From S143-63 sp964425855 (GTDB lineage Archaea; Thermoproteota; Thermoprotei_A; Sulfolobales; Acidilobaceae), in NCBI GenBank assembly GCA_964425855.1, contig CAYROE010000072.1, forward strand, positions 1 to 6,789: a stretch of 6,789 nt of DNA, written 5' to 3'. Numbering within the stretch: position 1 is the first letter of the stretch; each line of letters starts with the position of its first letter. This document shows, in pieces, positions 1-6,016 of the stretch. The notes beneath the pieces were generated by a model, which ran no database searches, had not been told where the DNA came from, and saw only the letters and a list, made by a program, of their open reading frames with translations. Made by a program: the position numbers and the translations under genes.

Positions 1-541
1 GACCCACTACTTTGGAGGGCCTCCATCCTGGAACCGGGAAATCAAGGGCTGCTACACGAGTGCCTGGTTCTAGCTCCTGTTCTAGCTTTGGTCTGAGTAG
101 CTCGTTAACAGAGGTTAGTAGATACATGTATACTGCCGTGGCATCAGAAACGTCTATCTCCCTGAAATCCGCGTTAATTACTGATACTTTTTCTGCTACT
201 CCTTCAAGGATGCTTCTTTTAAGTGCTTCTTCTGCCAAATACTTGTCGATCTCGATACAGATGCTCTTCCTTACATCATAATGTAGGGCTGCATATACTG
301 CTATTCTCCCGTCTCCACATCCTATATCATAAAAGACGTCGTCGGGTCCTAGCGCTAGCTCGTCCAGTATCCGGGGTATTAGCCTGTCTCTAGTGGGAAC
401 ATAAGGGACTATCTTTCTATCGCCAAGTACTAGTGCTAGGCCTAGTATTGGATCATTCACTGAGGTTGCTAGGGTGATTTGGAGGTGGTTGTTCCTTGGC
501 AAGGCCTCGCCTCCACCAGTATATTTGGTGCTCCACAACAT
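1..541 (-). CDS. aKMT-like archaeal protein lysine methyltransferase (3' end outside window)
   Basis: A class I SAM-dependent methyltransferase read on the minus strand; 180 codons are visible with no stop before the left edge. Numbered from ATG at 541, the SAM motif DIGCGDGR is at 72-79, the acidic residue after beta2 is E97 (CIEID), NADF is at 123-126, and LLTSVNE is at 141-147. The segment PYVPT (46-50) and the end LEPGTRV...GWRPSKVV closely match what I recall of Sulfolobus aKMT, a broad-specificity lysine methyltransferase of about 160 residues that modifies chromatin proteins such as Cren7 and many others. I infer the same role here; another small methyltransferase activity is possible. 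The family normally starts only a few residues before PYVPT, so the first ~27-45 residues are an extension. ATG 541 is the first start after an in-frame TGA 24 nt upstream; GTG 460 (codon 28) is a shorter alternative. Neither has a clear Shine-Dalgarno. It is divergent from panE. Confidence 0.85.
   Translation of the reverse strand, partial: MLWSTKYTGGGEALPRNNHLQITLATSVNDPILGLALVLGDRKIVPYVPTRDRLIPRILDELALGPDDVFYDIGCGDGRIAVYAALHYDVRKSICIEIDKYLAEEALKRSILEGVAEKVSVINADFREIDVSDATAVYMYLLTSVNELLRPKLEQELEPGTRVAALDFPVPGWRPSKVVG
502..516. repeat. 15-nt repeat, copy 1 (identical to 3391-3405)
   Basis: The sequence AGGCCTCGCCTCCAC on the plus strand is identical to 3391-3405. This copy lies in codons 9-13 of the longest aKMT-like reading frame, in the poorly conserved N-terminal extension. 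It sits beside a short dyad CCTTG-G-CAAGG (494-504) and is flanked by GGTGG (484-488) and CCACC (513-517), so the region can form a hairpin on either strand. Its orientation relative to its gene is opposite to that of copy 2. Function unknown. Confidence 0.55.
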
Positions 542-549
542 GTATAAAC

Positions 550-564
550 ATTGAATACTTCAAT
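550..564. promoter_or_regulatory. Perfect dyad in the aKMT/panE divergent region, possible operator
   Basis: ATTGAA and TTCAAT are perfect inverted copies separated by TAC. The dyad lies 9-23 nt upstream of ATG 541 of the aKMT-like gene, where a bound regulator could block the start of a short-leader transcript. No regulator gene is in the window, and a 6-bp dyad in AT-rich DNA can arise by chance. Confidence 0.3.
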
Positions 565-575
565 TAACATAGACA

Positions 576-581
576 CTATAT
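576..581 (+). promoter_or_regulatory. Possible TATA box for panE-panB
   Basis: CTATAT stands in otherwise mixed sequence upstream of the panE operon. An archaeal TATA box sets transcription about 25-30 nt downstream, near 605. That would leave a leader of about 40 nt, long enough to include the Shine-Dalgarno at 633-639. There is no clear purine-rich BRE, so the call is tentative. Confidence 0.3.
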
Positions 582-632
582 CGCTCATCTATGTACACGA
601 GTATTAGTGGATACTGCCTAGGCCCTAATGTA

Positions 633-639
633 GGTGATC
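633..639 (+). promoter_or_regulatory. Shine-Dalgarno GGTGATC that decides the panE start
   Basis: GGTGATC matches seven bases of the archaeal anti-Shine-Dalgarno complement (AGGAGGTGATC). Aligned this way, the GGAGG-equivalent ends at 634, nine bases before ATA 644. It is far from ATG 680 (40 nt beyond the match) and rather far from the out-of-frame ATG 654. It therefore points to initiation near 644. Confidence 0.55.
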
Positions 640-643
640 AACT

Positions 644-1615
644 ATAAGACTCGATGTTTGTATAATAGGATGTGGTTCGATGGGGACACTCATAGCCCAC
701 GCGATCCACAGCGCCACGGGGGAACCAGTTCCATGCATAACACGTAGAAAAAACCACGCCGACATCCTCGCCGAAAGGAACCTCCAGCTCTACGACGTCA
801 TTAATAGAAAATATCACTATATACAGGTCCTGCCAGTCCACTATTCCCTGGCCGCAAAAGAGCTCTCTTGCAGCACTGTAATAGTCACAGTCAAATCCTA
901 TGACCTCCAAGAGGCACTGGAAACCGCATCTCAAATAGCTATATCAAAGGATAACGTAGGAATACTAGTAAACGGACTAGCTGGAAAAAAAGAAGCCAAT
1001 GAATATGGCTTGAACCCGTTCTTTATAGTATCGGATTATGGCGTTACAAGGATATCCGATTACGAATATGAGTTGCGGGGCTATGGAGAACTAATCTTGG
1101 GTAGAGATTCTCCTCTGAGAGAAAGCTCTCCAGAGTGCCGTCTGGCCGATCTATTATCGAGGGGAGGTCTAAACAGCCGCTGCACCAGTAATATATCCTA
1201 TTACCGTTGGAGGAAGACGGCATCCAATGCTGTTATCAATAGCATAACGTCGATACTCGATGCAGAGAACATTATAGTAGTAGAGAACAGCTGGGCGAGG
1301 AATTTAGCGGAGAAAGTTCTAAGAGAGATCATCGATATATCCTACGCGAAAAATGTGGGGCTCAAATACGATGATTTATCCAAGTACGTGTTTGAACTAG
1401 CTAGGCGAACCGGAAGAAATATTTCCAGCACGCTTCAAGACTTGAGAACATGTAAACAGACTGAGATAGACTCTATTCTAGGCGTTCTCCTCGAGTATTC
1501 GCGCGAAGCAGGCATAAATGCTAATACTATAGAAGACCTATATATCCTTGTTAGAGCATTGGAGGAGGGGAGACTACGTTGCGCAGAGAGAAAACAACAG
1601 TCAAACACATCCTGA
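644..1615 (+). CDS. panE: 2-dehydropantoate 2-reductase (ketopantoate reductase)
   Basis: Reduces ketopantoate to pantoate with NAD(P)H in the cytoplasm, the second step of CoA synthesis. Numbered from ATA 644 (323 codons; family about 300), the Rossmann strand and loop VCIIGCGSMG are at 5-14, VTVKSYD at 81-87, LVNG at 108-111, and the C-terminal catalytic set RWRKTASNAVIN supplies K191, N195 and N199. SSTLQDL is at 261-267 and TEID at 273-276 (substrate-binding E274). The first canonical start, ATG 680, falls inside the glycine loop and would remove beta1, so the real start must be upstream. That stretch runs from a TGA at 635 with no ATG, GTG or TTG. I chose ATA 644 because it gives a normal N-terminus and fits the Shine-Dalgarno at 633. 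Alternatives are a base missing from the T run at 657-659 after ATG 654, or a sequencing error. It overlaps panB by 37 nt. In Thermococcus the homologous enzyme is the CoA feedback point. Confidence 0.88.
   Translation: MRLDVCIIGCGSMGTLIAHAIHSATGEPVPCITRRKNHADILAERNLQLYDVINRKYHYIQVLPVHYSLAAKELSCSTVIVTVKSYDLQEALETASQIAISKDNVGILVNGLAGKKEANEYGLNPFFIVSDYGVTRISDYEYELRGYGELILGRDSPLRESSPECRLADLLSRGGLNSRCTSNISYYRWRKTASNAVINSITSILDAENIIVVENSWARNLAEKVLREIIDISYAKNVGLKYDDLSKYVFELARRTGRNISSTLQDLRTCKQTEIDSILGVLLEYSREAGINANTIEDLYILVRALEEGRLRCAERKQQSNTS
1561..1570 (+). promoter_or_regulatory. Strong Shine-Dalgarno of panB inside panE
   Basis: GGAGGAGGGG lies within the 3' end of panE. Its second GGAGG (1564-1568) ends 10 nt before the TTG at 1579. 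This supports the TTG as the true panB start and suggests that ribosomes finishing panE help load panB (translational coupling). Confidence 0.75.
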
Positions 1616-2397
1616 AAAAGAAACAAATCAGCGAGAAAATCGTAATGATAACAGCCTATGATTATCCTAGTGCCCTGATAGTCGACGAGGCAGGAGTAGA
1701 CATTATACTCGTAGGAGACAGCCTAGGAATGGTCGTCTTAGGGATGAAGTCCACTCACAGCGTGAGCCTCGAAGATATGCTGCGCCATACAAGCGCCGTT
1801 GCTCGAGCCGAGCCATCGGCAATGATAGTAGGCGACATGCCCTTCGGAACATATGAGCCCAGCACTTCAATGGCCGTGGAGTCGGCTATAGCTTTTGTCA
1901 AGGCAGGGGCAGACGCCGTAAAGCTAGAAGGAGGAACAGAATATGCCGACAGGGTAAAGGCAATCGTTACCGCCGGAATCCCAGTCATGGGACATATAGG
2001 GCTGACTCCCCAGAGATACTTGAGGCTTGGAGGATACAAGCTCCAAGGAAAGCGTAGACGAGAAGCCCAGGAACTCCTCCAAGACGCTCTAGCACTACAA
2101 GAAGCAGGAGCATTCAGCATAGTAATCGAGTTCACCGCTGAGGAGACCGCCAAGATGATAACAGAGAAACTAGACATTCCGACAATATGCATAGGAAGTG
2201 GAAGATATTGCGATGGCCAAGTACTAGTATACCACGACTTATTAGGACTATACGATCACACGCCGCCATTCGCAAAGAGATATGTTAACCTGAAACAGAT
2301 AATTCTAGGAGCCGTAAAAGAATATATCATCGATGTCAAAGCTGGAAGGTTCCCAGCCGAGGAACATGTGAGACATAGCAAAGAACCAATAGAATAA
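1579..2397 (+). CDS. panB: 3-methyl-2-oxobutanoate hydroxymethyltransferase (ketopantoate hydroxymethyltransferase)
   Basis: Transfers a hydroxymethyl group from a methylene-pterin cofactor to 2-oxoisovalerate, making ketopantoate for PanE. The 272-residue length is typical. A (beta/alpha)8 barrel is expected. Visible family motifs: TAYDYPSA at 25-32, metal ligands D47 (VGDSLGM) and D86 (GDMPFG), substrate residues K115 and E117 (VKLEGG), MGHIGLTPQ with H139 at 137-145, catalytic base E184 (VIEF, equivalent to E181 of E. coli), and IGSGRYCDGQVLVYHD near 206-221. No key residue is missing. The TTG start is preceded by a strong Shine-Dalgarno and lies 37 nt inside panE in another frame, so the two genes form a tightly coupled operon for consecutive steps. 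Which pterin serves as donor (folate or methanopterin type) cannot be read from the sequence. It ends 45 nt from the convergent trmI. Confidence 0.97.
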   Translation: MRREKTTVKHILKKKQISEKIVMITAYDYPSALIVDEAGVDIILVGDSLGMVVLGMKSTHSVSLEDMLRHTSAVARAEPSAMIVGDMPFGTYEPSTSMAVESAIAFVKAGADAVKLEGGTEYADRVKAIVTAGIPVMGHIGLTPQRYLRLGGYKLQGKRRREAQELLQDALALQEAGAFSIVIEFTAEETAKMITEKLDIPTICIGSGRYCDGQVLVYHDLLGLYDHTPPFAKRYVNLKQIILGAVKEYIIDVKAGRFPAEEHVRHSKEPIE

Positions 2398-2417
2398 ACC
2401 ATCTACAGATTCTCATC

Positions 2418-2424
2418 AAGAAAA
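2418..2424 (-). terminator. Weak U-rich terminator candidate after trmI
   Basis: The minus strand reads TTTTCTT about 20 nt past the trmI stop, within the 45-nt gap between convergent panB and trmI. Archaeal termination uses U-rich runs; this one is short, so support is weak. Confidence 0.25.
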
Positions 2425-2442
2425 CATAATTTCCTGACAACA

Positions 2443-3216
2443 CTAGAGTCTCCTCAAAAATACGAGGAACCCTGTGTGTCCTATCATCCTAGGTAGTGGC
2501 CTAAAGGCATCCGGCTTAGCCTCCCATCCCCGGAGTAGAAGCTCCTCCACCGACTCTACAATCCACTTGTCCTCGTCCAATGAGGAGACTAACCTTTCAA
2601 TCTGACTAACAGTCGGTAAGAATACAACGAGTGGAGAAGAAGGCTTCAACACCCGCCAAGCTTCCCCGAGTACATTCTCCGGTCTTGGTAAATCGAGGAA
2701 CCCGGCTTCCAGAGACTCGTTATCTAAATCCTCGAGTCCTTCTACTACATCCACATTGTAGGCTTCAACGCATTCTTCCAAGCCAATAGACCTTATATTG
2801 TATAGTGTGTTTTCATAGAATTCTCTTCTAACCTCATAACCATAGAGTTTACCGCCTGGACAAATTATAGATAGGATGCTCGCCGAGAGAAATCCACTTC
2901 CAAGACCGGCCTCGAAGACCCTTGATCCATGCCTAAGCCCGGCTCTAATAGCCATATATGCTGAGTCCTTTGGATATATGACTTGAGTTCCTCTCCTCCC
3001 CCAATTCTCTAGCTCTTCTAGCCAGGTCGGCTTGAGAACGTATATAGAACCCCTCAACGTATCGATCCTAGACCCGTATCCTGAATCCAGTATTGATTCT
3101 CCTTTTACAGGTCCCGCTATAGTACTATACACTGCTTTCTTTCTTACTGTGACAAAGTATTCCCTGCGTTTATCTCCTGCGACCGCTAGTAACTTTACTC
3201 TTGCTCCTTCCTCCAA
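2443..3216 (-). CDS. trmI: tRNA (adenine-N1)-methyltransferase, archaeal TrmI type (m1A57/m1A58)
   Basis: Uses SAM to methylate N1 of A58, and in archaea also A57, in the T loop of tRNAs; the family works as a tetramer. The 257-residue length is normal. An N-terminal beta domain (about 1-65) precedes the family signature RRGTQVIYPKDSAYM (74-88), SAM motif I FEAGLGSG (101-108), the ribose-binding acid E128 in YGYEVR, the catalytic-site motif DLPRPE (175-180), PTVSQIERL (201-209), and the C-terminal RMIGHTGFLVFLRR (243-256). The DLPxPE form is the archaeal variant of the bacterial DLPDPW. The TTG start is the only option: the frame is closed by TAG seven codons upstream, and the residues after TTG align with the family's usual beginning. 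No Shine-Dalgarno stands before it, so a leaderless or very short-leader mRNA is likely. It is convergent with panB and divergent from tmcA, another tRNA-modification gene. Confidence 0.94.
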   Translation of the reverse strand: MEEGARVKLLAVAGDKRREYFVTVRKKAVYSTIAGPVKGESILDSGYGSRIDTLRGSIYVLKPTWLEELENWGRRGTQVIYPKDSAYMAIRAGLRHGSRVFEAGLGSGFLSASILSIICPGGKLYGYEVRREFYENTLYNIRSIGLEECVEAYNVDVVEGLEDLDNESLEAGFLDLPRPENVLGEAWRVLKPSSPLVVFLPTVSQIERLVSSLDEDKWIVESVEELLLRGWEAKPDAFRPLPRMIGHTGFLVFLRRL

Positions 3217-3234
3217 CTCGTATCGACACCAATT

Positions 3235-3253
3235 CTATAACATAACGTTATAG
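3235..3253 (-). promoter_or_regulatory. trmI promoter region with TATA-like inverted repeat
   Basis: CTATAAC and GTTATAG are perfect 7-nt inverted copies with a 5-nt spacer. They are centred about 28 nt upstream of the trmI TTG, the distance expected between a TATA box and the start of a leaderless transcript. The inner ATAACGTTAT (3242-3251) is also a perfect palindrome. The element may simply be a symmetric TATA box, or a TATA box overlapped by an operator. Confidence 0.4.
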
Positions 3254-3387
3254 GCTTCAAAATATAACTGAGATCCAAAAAACTATATCCTGGCAGACAA
3301 CAAACACACGAAAATAACCTAGGAGACCTGGTTCCCTCAAAAAGAAATTATGGATTCAGACGAATACTCGTAGTGTACAAGGTCTAT

Positions 3388-3490
3388 CAGAGGCCTCGCC
3401 TCCACGTAACATCCCCCAGAAATACGGGGGCCAGAAGCCCTCTCCCTCAGGTATCATGCTTGGGCGCCCGTGGTGAGGCAGGAGCCTCTG
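3388..3490 (+). other. GC-rich structured RNA element spanning the tmcA leader and nominal start
   Basis: Positions seen to be complementary: CAGAGGC (3388-3394) with GCCTCTG (3484-3490); GCCTC (3398-3402) with GAGGC (3475-3479); CACG (3403-3406) with CGTG (3469-3472). Together they make a 16-bp interrupted helix with a small internal loop and a 2-nt bulge. It encloses a CCCCC/GGGGG hairpin (3413-3417 with 3426-3430, 8-nt loop) and a possible GCCC/GGGC pairing (3437-3440 with 3462-3465). The helix would bury GTG 3470. Competing local hairpins exist: GAGGC-CTC-GCCTC (3390-3402) and GAGGC-AGGA-GCCTC (3475-3488). The element sits in a noticeably GC-rich patch downstream of AT-rich intergenic DNA (3254-3387), where I see no gene. 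It may be a regulatory leader, a separate small RNA, or chance pairing in GC-rich sequence. It matches no RNA family I recognise. Confidence 0.4.
3391..3405. repeat. 15-nt repeat, copy 2 (identical to 502-516)
   Basis: The exact copy of AGGCCTCGCCTCCAC in the tmcA leader. It forms most of the 5' arm of the helix that can pair with the nominal tmcA start region. Confidence 0.55.
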
Positions 3491-5995
3491 GACCGAGCGG
3501 GTGTGGTCACCGTGAAGCCGCGTGAAGAGATCGAGAAAGAGGCATTGGAAGTAGTTAGAAAACTCGAGAAGATAGCCGGTAATCCTGCTTTAAGAATGCT
3601 GAAAAAGGTTGGAAGAGCCCTAAAGACGAGCATTCCTGCAGGATACCGCATCCTACTAGTTGTCTCCGGAAGTGATCCATACAAGATAGGGGCCATAACG
3701 GCAAGGGCACTCCTCTATTATGAGAAGAGATACCGTAAGATCGCTGAGAGAAGGCCTCTCCAAGCATTATACGTGTTCCACGACGAGTTCGATGATGCAA
3801 GGATACGTAAAGAGATAACGAAGAAGGCCATCAAGGAGAAAGCTAGCCTACTCTCCCAGACGACTGCCCGCTACGAGGAGAGCGAGAAATACCTAGGAAC
3901 CACCTTCCAGGCACTCGTACTAGACCTAACAAATGATCTCAAACCAAACGACGTGGGAAGACTAGTAGGCGTAGTAGAAGGAGGAGGCCTAATCATAATA
4001 CAGGCACCACCGTGGATCGAATGGGACACCAAGCTCACCCTATTCAAACAGAATCTCCTCGTACCAGGCTACGAGGAGCCCAGACACATATTCATCACCT
4101 GGTTCAAGAGAAAACTCCTCCAGCACGAGACAAACATCTTCGTATACGACTCTGACAAAGACGAACTCATAAGCGGCAAACCACTCAAGACCATTCCAAG
4201 TAAGAAGGACAGAAAGATAGTATTCCCGGAGAAGAAACTCTTCCCTGACCAGATATACAAGCTTGCCCTAACCAACGACCAGGTCAAAGTAATAAAGAAC
4301 CTCGAATGGCTCTATGAGAAGCCCAAACGGGGCCAGAAGAAAGCAATAGTAGTAACAGCAGACAGAGGGCGAGGAAAAAGCTGTGCTGTAGGCATAGGAT
4401 TAATAGGACTCGCGAAAGTACTCGGAGAAGTAAAACATAGGGTGAGAATACTCGTAACAGCGCCTAGCCTATCAAACGTTCAAAGCCTCATGCAGCTAGC
4501 CCTTAAAGCAGCTGAGGCCGCAGGCCTTAATCCTAAGCCGATAAAGCGTGGGGGAAGAATCCTAGAGATTCAGGGAAAGAAGTTCAGCCTTGAGTACTGG
4601 GAGCCCATCAATATACCAAACCTGAGCGCTGATATTGTAGCGGTTGACGAGGCCAGTGGAATACACGTCCCTCTACTCCATAAGATATGGAAGGCTCATA
4701 AGCGACTAGTGTTTGCTGCGACAATCCACGGATATGAGGGTGCGGGGAGAGGATTCAATGTAAGGTTCCTAGAAGCCCTGAGAAGAGACCCCAATACTAA
4801 GCTAATAAGGCTAACGATGGACGAGCCCATAAGGTATTCAAAGAACGACCCAATAGAGAAATGGCTCTTCGACGTACTCCTCCTAGACGCTGAGCCCGCC
4901 GAGCTAGACGACGAAGACTATGATCAGATTAAGAAGGGCATGGTCGAATACCTTGTCCTGGACCCCGCATGGCTCTTCAGCGAAGAAGGAGAAGAGACGC
5001 TGAGACAACTCTTCGGAATATATGTCCTCGCACACTATCGTAACGAGCCAGACGACCTAGCAATGCTCGCCGACGCTCCACACCACAAGATACGAGCCCT
5101 CCGGACAACAAAGACGAAGAAGATAGTCTCGGCAGCACAAGTTGCGGAGGAGGGAGGACTAGACGACGAGATGATAGACCGTCTATTGCGGGGTGAAAAA
5201 ATAGCTGGCAACATCATACCGGACAGGCTCCTCAAACATCAGAGGATAATAGAATACGGGAAAATGAAGGGCTGGAGAGTAGTCAGAATCGCCACACATC
5301 CAGAAGCCCAGGACAGAGGACTAGGAAGCATACTACTTGGACACCTATATAAGGAAGTAGAAGAACAAGGCCTAGACTGGCTAGGGAGCGGCTTCGGAGT
5401 AAACGACAAGCTACTAAGGTTCTGGATAAGGAACGGGTTCAAAGTCCTCCACATAAGCCCAGACCGAAACCCTGTCAGCGGAGAATACACGATACTCGTA
5501 GTAAACCCCATATCAGAGACAGCCCGGAAAGCAGTAGAAATAAGCACCCGTGAATACAAGTGGAAGCTTCTCCACAGCCTCTACGACACATACAAGGATC
5601 TAGAAACAGAGATAGCAATCCAAATGCTCGATCAAGACCCTCCAGGAATCGACGAAAACTACGAACCCAGGATTACTCCAATACTCCGAGACAGAGCGTG
5701 GGTATACAACTATGGCCCAATGACCTATGAGAGTGCAAACGACCTAATATACGAGCTCGCCAGAACCTACTGGATACACCCTCCACATAAGAGGCCGAAT
5801 CTCGACGAATTCGAGCGACACGTCCTGGTAGCAAAAGTCCTCCAAGGAAAGCCGTGGAGCGATGTCGCGTCAGAGCTCGGAGTCAAAGAATACAGGATAA
5901 TGAGCGGCCTAAAACAACTCGTCAGAAAACTAACAGAACACTACTATGGGATAAAAGAAGATGACCCCGTAGGAGTTAGTATTAAAGATTTCTAG
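3470..5995 (+). CDS. tmcA: tRNA(Met)/RNA cytidine acetyltransferase TmcA (archaeal Nat10/Kre33 homologue)
   Basis: Makes N4-acetylcytidine in RNA from acetyl-CoA and ATP. Bacterial TmcA acts on the wobble C of elongator tRNA-Met; archaeal homologues also modify other tRNA and rRNA sites, often in CCG. Domains in order (841 residues; E. coli protein is 671): an N-terminal TmcA domain (about 20-250), an RNA helicase/ATPase domain with Walker A TADRGRGKS (296-304) and Walker B IVAVDEAS (389-396), a GNAT domain with RIATHPEAQDRGLGS (606-620) whose QDRGLGS binds acetyl-CoA, and a C-terminal tRNA-binding region (about 695-825). All catalytic motifs look intact. GTG 3470 is the first possible start after TAA 3407; GTG 3473, 3503 and 3512 are alternatives, the last giving MKPREEIEKEAL. 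No Shine-Dalgarno fits 3470, and residues 1-11 look unconserved in type, so the start is uncertain. It is divergent from trmI. Confidence 0.95.
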   Translation: MVRQEPLDRAGVVTVKPREEIEKEALEVVRKLEKIAGNPALRMLKKVGRALKTSIPAGYRILLVVSGSDPYKIGAITARALLYYEKRYRKIAERRPLQALYVFHDEFDDARIRKEITKKAIKEKASLLSQTTARYEESEKYLGTTFQALVLDLTNDLKPNDVGRLVGVVEGGGLIIIQAPPWIEWDTKLTLFKQNLLVPGYEEPRHIFITWFKRKLLQHETNIFVYDSDKDELISGKPLKTIPSKKDRKIVFPEKKLFPDQIYKLALTNDQVKVIKNLEWLYEKPKRGQKKAIVVTADRGRGKSCAVGIGLIGLAKVLGEVKHRVRILVTAPSLSNVQSLMQLALKAAEAAGLNPKPIKRGGRILEIQGKKFSLEYWEPINIPNLSADIVAVDEASGIHVPLLHKIWKAHKRLVFAATIHGYEGAGRGFNVRFLEALRRDPNTKLIRLTMDEPIRYSKNDPIEKWLFDVLLLDAEPAELDDEDYDQIKKGMVEYLVLDPAWLFSEEGEETLRQLFGIYVLAHYRNEPDDLAMLADAPHHKIRALRTTKTKKIVSAAQVAEEGGLDDEMIDRLLRGEKIAGNIIPDRLLKHQRIIEYGKMKGWRVVRIATHPEAQDRGLGSILLGHLYKEVEEQGLDWLGSGFGVNDKLLRFWIRNGFKVLHISPDRNPVSGEYTILVVNPISETARKAVEISTREYKWKLLHSLYDTYKDLETEIAIQMLDQDPPGIDENYEPRITPILRDRAWVYNYGPMTYESANDLIYELARTYWIHPPHKRPNLDEFERHVLVAKVLQGKPWSDVASELGVKEYRIMSGLKQLVRKLTEHYYGIKEDDPVGVSIKDF

Positions 5996-6016
5996 CATCC
6001 TATAGAACCAAAATAC

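Noticed and set aside
12..281. Plus-strand 89-codon reading frame starting MEGLHPG
   Set aside because: It is the opposite-strand shadow of the aKMT-like methyltransferase, whose motifs are unambiguous on the minus strand.
3350..3373. Seven-codon ATG frame (MDSDEYS) upstream of tmcA
   Set aside because: Too short to support, with no Shine-Dalgarno and no sign of conservation that can be judged here.
3388..3490. Considered a tRNA or tRNA-like gene because of the 7-bp closing stem
   Set aside because: The stem is followed by more pairing instead of a D arm, there is no T-loop GTTCRANNC, and no anticodon arm of the right size.
4089..4100. GGTGATGAA on the minus strand, also resembling box C
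   Set aside because: It lies within the well-conserved N-terminal domain of tmcA and lacks a paired box D.
5239..5559. Minus-strand 106-codon frame inside tmcA
   Set aside because: It lies opposite the GNAT domain of tmcA and has a Ser/Pro/Leu-rich composition typical of an antisense shadow.
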